A DNA stretch of 64,000 bases. Source: Perognathus longimembris pacificus (taxonomy: Eukaryota > Chordata > Mammalia > Rodentia > Heteromyidae). The notes beneath the pieces are model-generated. The model did not search any database. It had not been told where the DNA came from and saw only the letters and a program-made list of their open reading frames with translations. Position 1 is the first letter of the stretch, and every line of letters starts with the position of its first letter. Positions 24,576 through 35,720 of the stretch are shown here, piece after piece. The stretch covers positions 14,010,602 to 14,074,601 of the forward strand of contig NC_063171.1 in assembly GCF_023159225.1 (NCBI RefSeq). The letters run 5' to 3'. The translations under genes were made by a program, and so were the position numbers.

Positions 24576-24924
24576 ACCTACCAAATGAATAACCAACACT
24601 ACAACCTGAAAACATTACCTTTAAAATCATGAATAAGAAAATAATGTTACTCTTCACACTCTTCTTCATCAAGATAACTAAAATGTTAGCCAAGAAATAA
24701 GGTAAGGGAGAGAAATAGTGAATGCAAATAGAAAAAGTGAAACTCAAATTATTGTTTATTAATGAGATAATGTTATGTTTAGAAGAGTATAAACCCTCGA
24801 TTAAAATACTCTGATAAATACTTTTAGCAAAAGAGTAAAGTACACAATCAATGAAAAATAGCACTTTTCCTGCTCCAGTAATAAACTCACTGAAATAGTA
24901 TTCAAGTGTGTGGGGGGGGGGCAA
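24576..24924. other. probable decayed L1, unassigned in detail
   Basis: Lies between two L1 segments and is AT-rich without clear landmarks. A 10-G run lies at about 24912-24921. Confidence 0.35.
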
Positions 24925-25152
24925 CCATTAATGATACATAAAATATTTGCCTCAACATAAAATTAATTTACCAAAGACCTCAAACTCTACAAGAAAAACT
25001 ATAAATTACTAAAGAAAGAAACAAAAGCAGTCGAGAGGTAAGTACATTTCATGGATCAACAGAATTGTGATTTTAGAAATGGCCTTATTGCTGAAAGTCA
25101 ACTGTAGTGTTTTGTTTTGTTTTGCTTTTTACAAAATCACCATCGAAATTCT
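24925..25152 (+). mobile_element. old L1 ORF2 fragment (left of SINE)
   Basis: 'ctacaagaaaaactataaat' followed by 'catttcatggatcaacagaa' and 'attttagaaatggcc' are in the order of the L1 region downstream of the RT domain. It continues at 25387 after the SINE. Confidence 0.6.
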
Positions 25153-25153
25153 T

Positions 25154-25370
25154 TTCTTTTTTTTTTTTTTTTTTTTTTGGCCAGTCCTGGGCCTTGGACT
25201 CAGGGCCTGAGCACTGTCCCTGGCTTCCTTTTTGCTCAAGACTAGCACTCTGCCACTTGAGCCACAGCGCCGCTTCTGGCCGTTTTCTGTATATGTGGTG
25301 CTGGGGAATCGAACCTAGGGCCTCGTGTATACAAGGCAGGCACTCTTGCCACTAGGCTATATCCCCAGCC
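25154..25370 (-). mobile_element. young dimeric ID SINE with perfect target duplication
   Basis: An intact ID dimer inserted in L1 sequence and flanked by a perfect 16-bp repeat, caccatcgaaattctt, at 25138-25153 and 25371-25386. It belongs to the same subfamily as the copies at 16533 and 63476. Confidence 0.98.
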
Positions 25371-25386
25371 CACCATCGAAATTCTT

Positions 25387-25779
25387 AACATTCTTATTAG
25401 TAGAAAAATAATCCTAAAATTCTATGAAAATACAGAAGAGCTCAATAGTCAATACTGAGCAAAACAACAACAAAAACTATTAGTATCATAATATCTGATC
25501 ATAACAAAAATAAGATGCTACAGTGATCCAAACAGACAAACAGACTATATAATGACATTGAAGTTTTCAAAAATATCCCACACTGGTTCATACAACTAAT
25601 TATTGACGAAGTTGCCAGAAATATATATTTGAGATAAAATAGCTTCTAATAAACGGTGCTAGTAAAATTGGATATCCATATTTGGAGCACATAAAACTAT
25701 CTCTACCTAGTGCCCAAACTCCATATTGAGTTCAGATCTTAATGAAGCACTTGAAAAATTAAAAACTTTGAAAGGAAAC
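25387..25779 (+). mobile_element. old L1 ORF2 fragment (continuation)
   Basis: Landmarks 'attattgacgaagttgccag', then 'ataaacggtgctagtaaaat' and 'tggatatccatatttggagc' follow the C-terminal half of L1 ORF2. The solo LTR starts at 25780, and L1 sequence resumes at 26463. Confidence 0.65.
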
Positions 25780-26456
25780 TGCTGGAGCCAGCCGGCAGTG
25801 AAAGGGAATCCTGATTGAGGGGGTGAGGATAAAAGAAAATGAAAGATACAAGAGACAAAGTACAAAAGATGGGGTTCGGGAGGTCTGCAGCTCAAGACTG
25901 TAGCTCAAGACTGCAGCCCAATTTTTTTTTTTTTTTTTTGGCCAGTCCTGGGCCTTAGACTCAGGGCCTGAGCACTGTCCCTGGCTTCCTTTTTGCTCAA
26001 GGCTAGCACTCTGCCACTTGAGCCACAGCGCCACTTCTGGCCGTTTTCTGTATATGTGGTGCTGGGGAATCAAACCCAGGGCCTCATGTATATGAGGCAG
26101 GTACTCTTGCCACTAGGCCATATCCCCAGCACCCAATTTATTCTTAACTTCCAGTTTATATACAGTTTAGGAACCAGGGAGTGGCAAAGGATTAACTAAA
26201 GTTTAAGAAAACAAGAAGGCCCTGAAGTTGGTAACAAAAGGGAGTAAAACAAGATAAGGTTGAATGGTTTACATAAAACAGACTCTTGTGGACATAATAA
26301 AACATCTCTGGATTAGTGCTGTCTTTCAAGTAAGCCATGTCCTTGAACGTCCTTGAGATAACAACATAGCCAGAGGTCAGGATGAACTTTGTTGTTGGCT
26401 CCCTAAGCAGTGAACTTGCATGTCCTTGAGATAATCATTGCTGTTGGCTCCCTACA
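25780..26456 (-). mobile_element. solo LTR, class II (ERV2/IAP-like)
   Basis: Minus-strand LTR of about 460 bp without the SINE inside it. It has TG...CA ends and a 6-bp target duplication, GGAAAC, at 25774-25779 and 26457-26462. On the minus strand a TATA box (26155-26162) is followed by AATAAA (26142-26137) and a U5 ending 'ggctggctccagca'. Six-base duplications are typical of class II elements. No internal retroviral sequence is present, so it is a recombined solo LTR. The exact family is not identified. Confidence 0.85.
25925..26131 (-). mobile_element. dimeric ID SINE inside the solo LTR
   Basis: An ID dimer with poly-T tail on the left and 'atatccccagca' on the right. It is flanked by the 8-bp repeat cccaattt (25917-25924 and 26132-26139). 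It sits just downstream of the LTR polyadenylation signal, so it is younger than the LTR. Confidence 0.95.
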
Positions 26457-26462
26457 GGAAAC

Positions 26463-26840
26463 AATTTGTGATGTAAGGAATTTCTCTTCAGTTTTCCAAT
26501 AGCTGGAGAATAATAGTAAGTGTTATAAAATTAAAATAAAAAAATTAACAAATTAAGTAACTCTACTTTCATGGAGAAGAACAAATCACTGCAGTGTAAA
26601 GTGAAGCTATAGAATTGAAGAAAATCTTTGCCAGCTATTTATCTCATGAGAATAATATACATAATTTAATAATACTAAAACTGGAAGCACAAGAAATTCA
26701 AGCAATAAATGTCCATGTGAATGTAGTAGTTTTAGTTGAGGAATTATAAATAGTTTTAAAAATAATTGAAAACTTGTCATAATGAAAGCCACTACAACTA
26801 ATATCACTAATAGCAATGCTAACAACACTTAACTTTCTTT
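26463..26840 (+). mobile_element. old L1 ORF2 3' fragment
   Basis: Resumes the L1 broken at 25779: 'gaagaaaatctttgccagct', 'atttatctcatgag' and 'ctaaaactggaagcacaaga' follow the C-terminal ORF2 region. Decayed. Confidence 0.55.
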
Positions 26841-27574
26841 CACCATGCATAATATTCAGGGATACAAATAATGGAACCTTATATAGGCAATATGCATTTT
26901 GTCCCTGAAACTTCAGTGTTCTTTTCCTTGACTTTCATATGCTAATTGGGTAATTAAAACTTAGTGGATCAGAACAAAGTTCAATGTGTTTCTATGATTT
27001 CTTTCCATAATATATGAAAAGCCAATAGTTTTTTTCACTAAAACAATATTGTTATGAAGTTTAAATGAATGATAAATAGCAATTTTTAAGTAACTTTTAT
27101 CTTGTTTGTTCAATGTGCAAGATAGAAGGATGCTATGAAGGAAATAGCTTCATGAATTGTATTTCAAAAGTAACTTCTGCATTACAATCAGTTTAACGGT
27201 ATTTCTTCACACACTAGTGATGTCCAACCTCTACTCACTCTCAAAATATTAATATCAACAAATTCAATAAAAACTTCACCACTAAAATAGTTTTTTCACA
27301 GAGGACACATACACAATTCTAAAAGCCAAGAGAATGTGCCATTATTCCTCAGATGCAATGGCAGCTCCATGCTTGAGATTCAAAGCTGCTCTGGATTGGC
27401 TACTGGAGCTCATATAAATCACAGTAATCTCCTAAACTTTGCTTCCTTAGCTTTTCTAAGAGTTACATTTGCTCTTGTTGCATCATATGTGTATTTGTGA
27501 CCAAAGATAGCTTTGATGTGTTAAAGTACAGTCCAGTTATTATTCATTTAATAAGTCAATCAACATTTCTGGTT
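26841..27574. other. unassigned intergenic DNA
   Basis: No recognised feature. Confidence 0.5.
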
Positions 27575-27736
27575 GTTGTTTTTCTTGCCAGTGCTTGAAC
27601 ACAGGACAAGTCCCTTACCACATGAACAACAGTGCCATTTCCCGCCTTTCTGTTTATGTGGCTCTGAGGTATCAAACCCAGGGTTTGATGCATGCTAGGC
27701 AATCACCCTACAACTAAGCCACATTCCAGCCCCTTC
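27575..27736 (-). mobile_element. dimeric ID SINE, diverged
   Basis: 'ttgccagtgcttgaacacag', 'ctgtttatgtggctctgagg' and 'gctaggcaatcaccctacaa', then 'attccagcccc': a minus-strand ID dimer of older age. Confidence 0.88.
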
Positions 27737-30431
27737 CAAAAGTGATTTTATAAGTTATACTGATTCTTTGTATAGTGAGTATGCTGCAGTGACTCAGACT
27801 CTTACCTTGAAGTTCGTATGTTGTGCATACACTAAATTAAAATTATATAAGATATTAAAATCACTCTCCATATTTTTGAAAATATGCCTTTCTTTTTTAT
27901 TTGGGTAATTTAAAAATTATTAGCATGTTCACTTATTGGTTAGTTTTACTTTTATCCAAAATAAAGAGTAATCAAGAAATATAAATTATTTTAATCTGGA
28001 GGATATTTCTTAATGTTATGCTTATTTTAAATTGGATAAGGAAAAAAATTAAAATAGACATATAGAAAATTGCATCTGGGTACTAGCTAGGACAGTGATC
28101 CAGGAATACAGGATTTAAACATTCTTGTAAATCTTCTCTTGAGTTCCAGAATGTCAGCCATTTACACCCTTAAAGTGCTGGAAGGCTTTAAATGGTGTCA
28201 TTTCATACACAGGGATCATAATTAGTGTGGACTAAAGTGAATCTGCCTTCAGAGGAAGAAGTTGGGGGACTTTTCTGTCTTTGGTAGTTTAGGGGGAGGG
28301 TGCCTTTGTAACAGGTGGTTCTAAGAGATTAAGCCTCTTTTAGAAACCTGTGCTTTGACCAAATTCAGTGTTTTGGTTGCATACATGAGTAAAATTTGAC
28401 TGACATAATCTTCCTGACTCGACTTTTAGGGCATATTTAAATGTGATTCTATGCTGATTTTTTAATCCCTTGCCAATATAAAAATCTTAAAAGGTACCTC
28501 AAGTTTTCTCATGAATGAAGGATAATATTCCCATCAATCATTCTTGAAAGACAAAATCAGTTTATCAATACACCAATTTATTAAACAAGCATACCAATGA
28601 AAATAAACAGCAATAAATAGTCACTGCTTCTATTTCATTTGATCTTTTCGGATATTTCTATAACATAACTTAAATATTTTTTAAAATAATTTAATCTAAC
28701 CTTGTTGTACATGTTAAAGGACATAACACAAGGGGCATGATCAGGACTGGTTTTCTGTAGAAACACAAAGCACCAATAGATATTTCCCTCCCACTGCTCA
28801 GCTTCTTGACTGGGTCACTTTTCCATTCTCTTTTAAAACAAAGACTATTTACTATGCTCAAATTCTGTTCAAATACACTGTACACTCTTAGTTTGTACTT
28901 TCTTTTTGTTCAGTGAGAAACCATATTCTCTTATCAACAATGAACTCAGGTTTTACATCTGAAAGTTGTGATGTTTTATATTAAGATCTTCAAAATTTAA
29001 CATTTTTAATCCACTGCTATCACACATTTTGCAAACATAGAATACATTTTGGTTTTGAGTGTGAAGTGATCAAATGATTTATTCTTCAGCATTGTCAAAT
29101 AGATGTGTCCACAATATAATATGAAGTTTCACAAATAATTAGGCAGAGCTCATATCAGTTCAATCTGATTGAATTGCAGTAACATTAGCATTCTGTAGGC
29201 ATTATGTATGGAAATTTTTGTTTAGTTTCTTCGGGTGGTTGGTTGGCTTCTTAGTTGTTGTTGTACTAGTTTTATGCACTTTTTTCATTCTTGTGTCTTT
29301 CTGAATTTTAAATTGAAGGATACTTGTGATAAAACACATCTATTATTCCTTGGTGAAGTTATTTCATTACATTTATTCTGCTATCTTCCTCCTTAAGGAA
29401 ACAAATAAAAGTTTCAGAATTGCTTGTCCTACCTGTATCTGAACATTATAAGAAAATCTCCTGAGAATAATTGTGACAGCTCATGGATTTGGGCTATGTT
29501 TAATGACTTCCCCTGTGACCTAGAAAAGGAGAGAGAGAAGGAAGAGCTTTAGGAAAAACAATTTCACTTGCATAAGGGCACCTTTTGTACATATAGAAGG
29601 GACATGTAAATCTATGTACAAGACTATGCAGAAACCTACAGAAATTGTCAAATACTGTGTGTGTCTCATGGAATTCCTCTCTCTCTGAACATTTCCTAGA
29701 ATCCCTTCCATGTATTGTAGAATGTATTCTTTTAAGAATAAACTTTAATTACAGCCCTAATCCTAAATGAGCTTCACATCTCCTTTGTATCAGTGAGAAC
29801 CTCAACTTAAAAATGCCTCATTTCTTGAATAATCTTAACAACTAGAAGTACTTCACATACTTTGTTTACACACACACACACAAATGGATAGTTTGAGATA
29901 CTCAGATATATTGTATTAATTATAGTATAATGTGATATCATATTTTAATACTCAAATTATGATATGTAGTGCATATATGTGTCTATGCTTCATGGTGTAT
30001 GTGTGATTTGAGTTTATCATTGCAGTTGCTCATGCACAACTACTAGATACACAGAAGTAAAGAATGTAAACTAACAATGATTGATTTTGCTTCACTGCCT
30101 TCCTATTTTGGCAGTACTCAATTTTTCTATTCTAGCATCAGCATGCTGGGAAGTTAGCTGCTGTCTTCCCCCTACTATGAGAGGTACCCATTTTGTGCAG
30201 AGGCAGAGAGACATCCTGCCTTGTAAAGAATGAATTTCACACAAGGTAATGGAAAGGCTCAAGGTTTCTCTTGGGATCCTAATTTGAGAATACTGCAAAG
30301 TTCAAGTTTATGTCTTTTTTCAGAGAAACTATCCTGTCCCTCAGATTCCAATGGTATCTCCTATCTCTCCTCCCCTATTTCTCCTGAGCATCCTTCCATG
30401 GAACCAGATACGCAAGGACCTCAGGTCAGCC
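27737..30431. other. unassigned intergenic DNA
   Basis: About 2.7 kb with no recognised repeat or coding signal. A short CA run lies at 29869-29881. GC content rises slightly near 28140-28350 but I cannot name anything there. Confidence 0.5.
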
Positions 30432-30716
30432 ATTTTTTTTCTTTTCTTCTCCTTTATTTTTTCTATTTTTTGTTATTGCTGTTGTTCCTGATCAGAGGCT
30501 TAAATTCTGGGCCTGGGCAATATCTCTGACCTATTTGTGATCAATGCTAATGCTCTACATACAACTTGAAAGACAGTTCCACTTCTGACATGTTGGTGGT
30601 TAACTGGAGAGAAGTTACTTGGACTTTCCTGTCTGGGGGACTGGCATGGAATATGATTCTCAGATGTAAACCTCCTGATTAGCTAGAATTATGGGCTTGA
30701 ACCACCAGCACCCAGC
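30432..30716 (-). mobile_element. B1-ID composite SINE
   Basis: T-rich tail on the left, then an ID half ('gtgatcaatgctaatgctct'), a linker, and the B1-like half ('cctcctgattagctagaatt') ending 'accagcacccagcc'. Confidence 0.85.
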
Positions 30717-31249
30717 CATAAGACCATATTATAAGTATTTTTATCTTCAAAGTAAGAACAAAACTTCCCAAAAAAATAATTTCATTTAGCATTTCTGATG
30801 CTATCACTAGCCCTTAAATAAACAAAAAATATTATTTAGGTTGTGTGTAGATATCTTAGTGAAAAAGGTAACAGACTCAGTAACCATCCGCAAATCTGTC
30901 CTGTTCTTCTTTGCAATGAATTTATAATCATTGATTTAGGATTAGTATCTCCCTTTAAAACAAAAAAAAAAAAAGAATAAGTAAAAAATGCAACATCAAA
31001 CAAGCAAACAAAAAAGAAACTGCCAATATCAGTTAGAATTGCACACAGACACAATGATCAACAAAGTGTACTTAACATATTCTTTTAGGTAGCAACCTTT
31101 ACTTAAGACTTCTCATATATGGAACACTCCTCTTATATTTGTTTAAAATCCTGATAATCAACATTGTCACATGTACAATAAGAATGACTTTTGAAGAAGA
31201 TATTCTGTCTTTCAAGAGTCACTCTTGGCCCAAGTACACTGCACCTGTC
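30717..31249. other. unassigned intergenic DNA
   Basis: AT-rich sequence, no feature recognised. Confidence 0.5.
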
Positions 31250-31670
31250 CACCCTTAGCTAATCCTGCCCTAAAGTCTCAGCCAAACAAAGCATCAAGAT
31301 GGTCCGTGAGTCATCTTGCTTTAGGGCATGGCTCTATTGCAATGTATTCTACTTCCATTTCAATAAACACTTATGCTCTTTTCCTGCATCCCATGTCTTG
31401 AAGGGGTTGTTGAAGCAGATGCACTTACTTGACAATCCTGGGGAGACTTGGGGATGTCCCAGACTCCTCACCCTTAAAGCGGGATCTCTGGAGCCCCGCT
31501 TTCAACTTGAATTCACTCTTTCTGCATCCTTGCAGAAGGATGTGTGGGCCAACTTGGGAAATCTCCAGTTTTTCTTGTTCTTGATCTTGCCTATGTTTTT
31601 TTCCTTCTGTATTAATTGTTTTGGTTTCTTTTCTTTTGTAGCCTTTTGGACTAAACATCTGATCAGAGCT
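31250..31670 (+). other. ERV leader and possible truncated 5' LTR
   Basis: This lies directly upstream of gag. An AATAAA at about 31361-31366 is followed after roughly 70 bases by 'cttgaca' and then a G-rich segment at about 31437-31456 ('ctggggagacttggggatg'), in the place expected for U5 end and primer-binding site. The latter only weakly resembles the usual proline-tRNA site. The sequence does not clearly match the 3' LTR at 37440-37794. It could be a diverged or foreign LTR remnant, or host DNA; I cannot decide. Confidence 0.35.
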
Positions 31671-33238
31671 ATGGGTATCATTCTATCTTGGGGACCTCCA
31701 TCTAGCCCCCTAGATTTGACTCTAGCTCACTGGAAGGAGATCAAGGAGATAGCTCAACACAGAGGTGTGGGCCTTAAGGAGGAAAAATGGATTACCCTGT
31801 GCAAGTCAGAATGACCCAGCCTTGAGAGAGCTAATTGGCCACCTGAGGGAAGCTTTGACATCATTAAGATCAGTACCTTACAAAGCCTAATCGAAGCCCC
31901 TCGTTCAGGCTATATAGACCAGATTCCTTATATAGACACCTGGAGAGAACTAGTTGACAGGGACACTCCAGCTTGGGTTCGGCCTTTCTTATCAACTCCC
32001 TCCTCCACTCCTTTTCCCCTACCCCAATATTCACTCAAAAAACACGGGGTGACAAGAGAGAACCTAAGAGGGGAGAGAAGAAATTATATCCACCTGTCCT
32101 CCAGGGAGGAAGCACAGAGGAGGAAATGCTTCTCCCTACATACGCCCCACCCCAGTTAACTCTCCAATAGGAGGACTCTGAGGAAGATGTTTCAGCTGTG
32201 CCCTCTGCCCCGGAGGGCCCCGCTCAATCAACTAGCCGAAGAATTACATCTCTTCATAATTCTGTTGCCCTTCCCCTACGCCCTATAAGTCCTATGGATG
32301 CAGACGGTCGACAACAATTCCAATACTGGCCATTTGCTACTAGTGATCTTTACAATTGGCATGCCCAAAATGCCCCCTTTTCTGAGAAACCTCGGGACTT
32401 AATTCGCTTGTTTGAAACTATGCTTTTCACTCATTAGCCCACTTGGGATGATTGTAGCCAGCTTTTACAGGTCCTTTTCACCACTGAAGAGAGAAGTCGT
32501 ATCCAAAAAGCGGCCAGGAGACTTATCCCCGGCCCCAGCGGAGCACCCATCATGGATCCTGCATGGATTGCTACCTATTTTCCTGAGACCCGACCAGCAT
32601 GGGACTACAATATGGCTGAAATTAGGGAGCGACTCCTTCTCTATCACCAGGCTCTGCTGGCAGGTCTCAAGGCGGCGGCTCGCCAACCTACCAATATGGC
32701 CAAAGTTTATGATATCAGACAGGGAGAATGTGAAAGCCCGGCAGCATACCTTGAGCGGCTCTGGAAGCCTTTAGTCAATACACCCTGTGTGATCTTGAGA
32801 CCCAGGAATCTGCTCAGATGATTATGTTTGCCTTCGTAAATCAAGCCGCACTGGACATAAAGTGGAAATTGGAGGCTCTAGACAGGCTTGGGGAAAAATC
32901 TGTTAAGGATCTAGTAGCAGTGGTGGAAAAGGTTTATAATAAGAAACAGGAGAATGAAGACAGGAAAGGAGTCTGGCTAGGATTTTGAACAACAACAGAA
33001 GGAACTCAGGGAAATCCTGACCTATATGCAGGCAGGAAACTTTAGACAGTCCTCCTCTCCAAGTAAGGAGCAGGAGCCCAAACCCCGATCAAGGGTGGGG
33101 AAGAATCAATGTGCCTATTGCAAGAAGGAGGGGCATTGGATCAAAAACTGCCCAGAGCTAGCCCAGAAAAAGGAGGAAAAACATAAATTAGGATCAAGAG
33201 TGTTGTCAACCTTAGAGATGGCTGAGGACAGTGACTGA
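31671..33238 (+). pseudogene. gag: gammaretrovirus-like gag, broken
   Basis: The remnant encodes the structural polyprotein of a class I endogenous retrovirus. The matrix part starts at the ATG at 31671 and stops at a TGA at 31812; recognisable matrix sequence continues in frame to about 31990. A frameshift then leads into a proline-rich segment with a TAG at 32168. Capsid follows from about 32260, with a TAG at 32435 and a major-homology-like stretch near 32710-32765 (QGECESPAAYLERL). Two further frame changes lie near 32765 and 32975. Nucleocapsid at about 33110-33155 keeps one CCHC zinc knuckle (CAYCKKEGHWIKNC). The reading frame ends with TGA at 33236, where gammaretroviruses have the gag-pol readthrough stop. 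Not functional as it stands. Confidence 0.93.
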
Positions 33239-34542
33239 GGGAGTCGGGGCTCAGATCCCCTCCCTGAGCCCAGGATAACATTGAAAGTGGAGGGGAATCC
33301 AGTCATGTTCATGGTAGATATGGGAGCAGAAAATTCAGTATTACTAGCACCGAGAGGGCCGATGTCCACTAAAACAACATGGGTCCAAGGTGGGACGGGC
33401 ACTAAACCCTATAAATGGACTACTCAAAGAACAGTGGACTTGGGAGCGGGCCAGGTAACCCACTCATTTTTAGTCATCCCTGACTGCCCCTATCCATTGC
33501 TTGGACATGATCTCTTAACGAAAATGAAAGTTCAGATACAGTTCACAGGCAGTGGGGCTTCTGTGACAAACTCAAGAGAAAAGCCTGTTAGTATACTAAT
33601 AACTAGCAAGTTAGAAGAAGAGTATAGGCTATACCAGCATCTCAAGCCTGAGTCTCCGGAAAATGAGTGGCTACGGGTGTTTCCCCACGCATGGGCAGAA
33701 ACTGGGGGAATGGGACTGGCAAAACATTGTCCTCCAATCTTTGTGGAACTTAAAGCCGGGGCTGACCCAGTAAGAGTTTGCCAGTACCCTATGTCACTAG
33801 AAGCAAAGAAGGGGCTCACTCCTCACATCAGAAAATTGTTAGATTTAGGAGTTCTGAAGCCCATCCAGTCAGCCTGGAATACTCCATTGTTGCCTATAAA
33901 AAAGTCTAATTCCAGTGATTACAGACCAGTGCAAGACTTGAGAGAAATTAACAAGAGAGTAATGGACATTCATCCAACAGTCCCAAACCCATATACCCTG
34001 CTGAGCTCCCTGTCACCGAGCCATGTGTGGTATACTGTGTTGGATCTAAAGGATGCTTTCTTTAGCCTGCCCTTAGCCTCACAGAGCCAAAGCTACTTTG
34101 CATTTACTTGGCACGATCCTGAAATCGGGATAAGCAGTCAATTGACCTGGACCAGGCTGCCTCAAGGATTCAAGAATTCGCCTACAATCTTTGATGAGGC
34201 GTTACATGAAGACCTGAGTGAGTACCACTCCCAAAATACTGAAATAAGTCTATTGCAATATGTAGAGGATTTGTTAATAGCTGCTCCAGACAAGGATACT
34301 TGTCTACAGGGAACAGCTAGGCTCTTAAAGACTCTTGGCAATTTGGGCTATAGGGCCTCCACTAAAAAGGCACAAAATTGGAAACCTGAAGTCACCTATC
34401 TGGGCTTCATATGAAAAGAGGGCAAGCGCTGGCTGTCAGATGCACGTAAAGAGACTGTGCTAAAAATTCTTGTGCTTAAGTCAGCGAGACAAGTCAGAGA
34501 GTTCCTGGTTTTTTCCGGCTGTGGATACCTGGGTTCGCTGAG
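33239..34542 (+). pseudogene. pol: ERV pro-pol: protease and reverse transcriptase part
   Basis: The reading frame continues in phase with gag past the TGA at 33236-33238, as in gammaretroviral readthrough. Protease lies at about 33270-33590. Its catalytic motif reads DMGA, keeping the Asp but with Met for the usual Thr/Ser. Reverse transcriptase follows from about 33740, with LPQGFKNSP (about 34160) and the catalytic box at 34259-34270 reading YVED instead of the usual YVDD. A TGA at 34412-34414 ends the open stretch, and a frameshift near 34505-34540 separates it from the connection/RNase H part. Apart from these points about 390 codons are open, so this is the best-preserved kind of region in the element. 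Confidence 0.95.
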
Positions 34543-35720
34543 ATGTCCAAGCCTCTATATGTAGCCAACAAAAACCTCCCAGAATTTCATTGGACTGAGC
34601 AGATGCAAAAAGCCTTTGAGGCAATCAAGAAAAGCCTTCTAGAAGCCCCAGCCTTAGGCCTACCTGAAGTGAATAAACCATTCACATTGTTCATGGCTGA
34701 AAATGAAGGAATAGCAAAAGGGGTGCTCACCCAGCCAATTGGGCCCTGGAGACGACCAGTTGCCTACTTGTCAAAGAAATTGGATCCTGTCGCCGCTGGG
34801 TGGCCTCCATGCTTAAGAATAATAGCTGCACTAGTCCTCTTGGTAAAAGATGCAGATAAGTTGACTCTGGGACAGAATCTGACTGTGGCCACTCCACATG
34901 CTCCAGAGGGGGTGCTAAAACAACCGCCTGACCGATGGATGAGCAATGCCCGCATGTTCCATTACCAAACCTTGTTACTTAACCCGGCATGTATCAGCTT
35001 CTGTGTACCAACAGCATTAAACCCAGCAACTCTGCTGCCAGATCTGGATCTGGAAGTGCCCCTGCGTAATTGTGAGCAGATCCTGGCCCAAACACATAGC
35101 CTCCGGCCAGACTTGCTGGATTTACCGCTATCACATGCCGAGCACACCTGCTTCACCGATGGCAGCAGCTTCATTCGGGATGGAAAAAGGTATGCGGGTG
35201 CGGCGGTTACTAAGGACACTGAGATAGTGTGGGCAAAGGCACTCCCTCAGGGGACTTCTGCACAAAGAGCAGAACTAGTGGCACTAACAAAAGCTTTACA
35301 GATGGCAAAAGGAATGAGACTAAATATCTATACGGACAGCCGGTATGCTTTTACCACCGTACATGTCCATGGAGCCATCTACCAAGAAAGGGGGCTACTG
35401 ACAGCCGAAGGAAAGGCCATTAGAAACAGGAAGGAGATTTTAAGCCTCATCCGGGCCTTATGGGAACCAGCAAGGATTGCCATTATGCACTGTCCGAGTC
35501 ATCAAAAGGGAGTTGATTCGGTGACTAGAGGGAATCATCTGGCCGACCAGGCAGCTAAGGAAGCAGCCCTTCAGCCCAGAGCAGAAGTATTGACTCTAGT
35601 AGACCCAGGACCACGAGCTTTGCCTCCTGTACCCCAGTATTCCCAAGAAGACTTGGAGTGGATAAAAAAATTCCCTTGGCCCACAAAACCCCGGACAGAA
35701 AAGGAAACGATGACTGGTGG
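34543..35720 (+). pseudogene. pol: ERV pol: RT connection and RNase H part
   Basis: A long open frame carries the end of RT and the RNase H domain. The RNase H acidic residues are all visible in order: Asp in FTDGSS (about 35153), Glu in AQRAELVAL (about 35260), Asp in YTDSRYAF (about 35330) and Asp in [11 protein letters not shown] (about 35535). It runs in a different frame from the preceding RT part. Another single-frame change near 35690-35720 moves the coding sequence into the integrase frame; beyond that the formal ORF (to 35844) reads out of phase. Family assignment to a class I (gammaretrovirus-like) element rests on this domain set and the upstream gag. Confidence 0.95.

Noticed and set aside
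24574..24924. 116-codon minus-strand ORF
   Set aside because: It lies in AT-rich DNA between L1 fragments, has no recognisable motif, and is probably chance.
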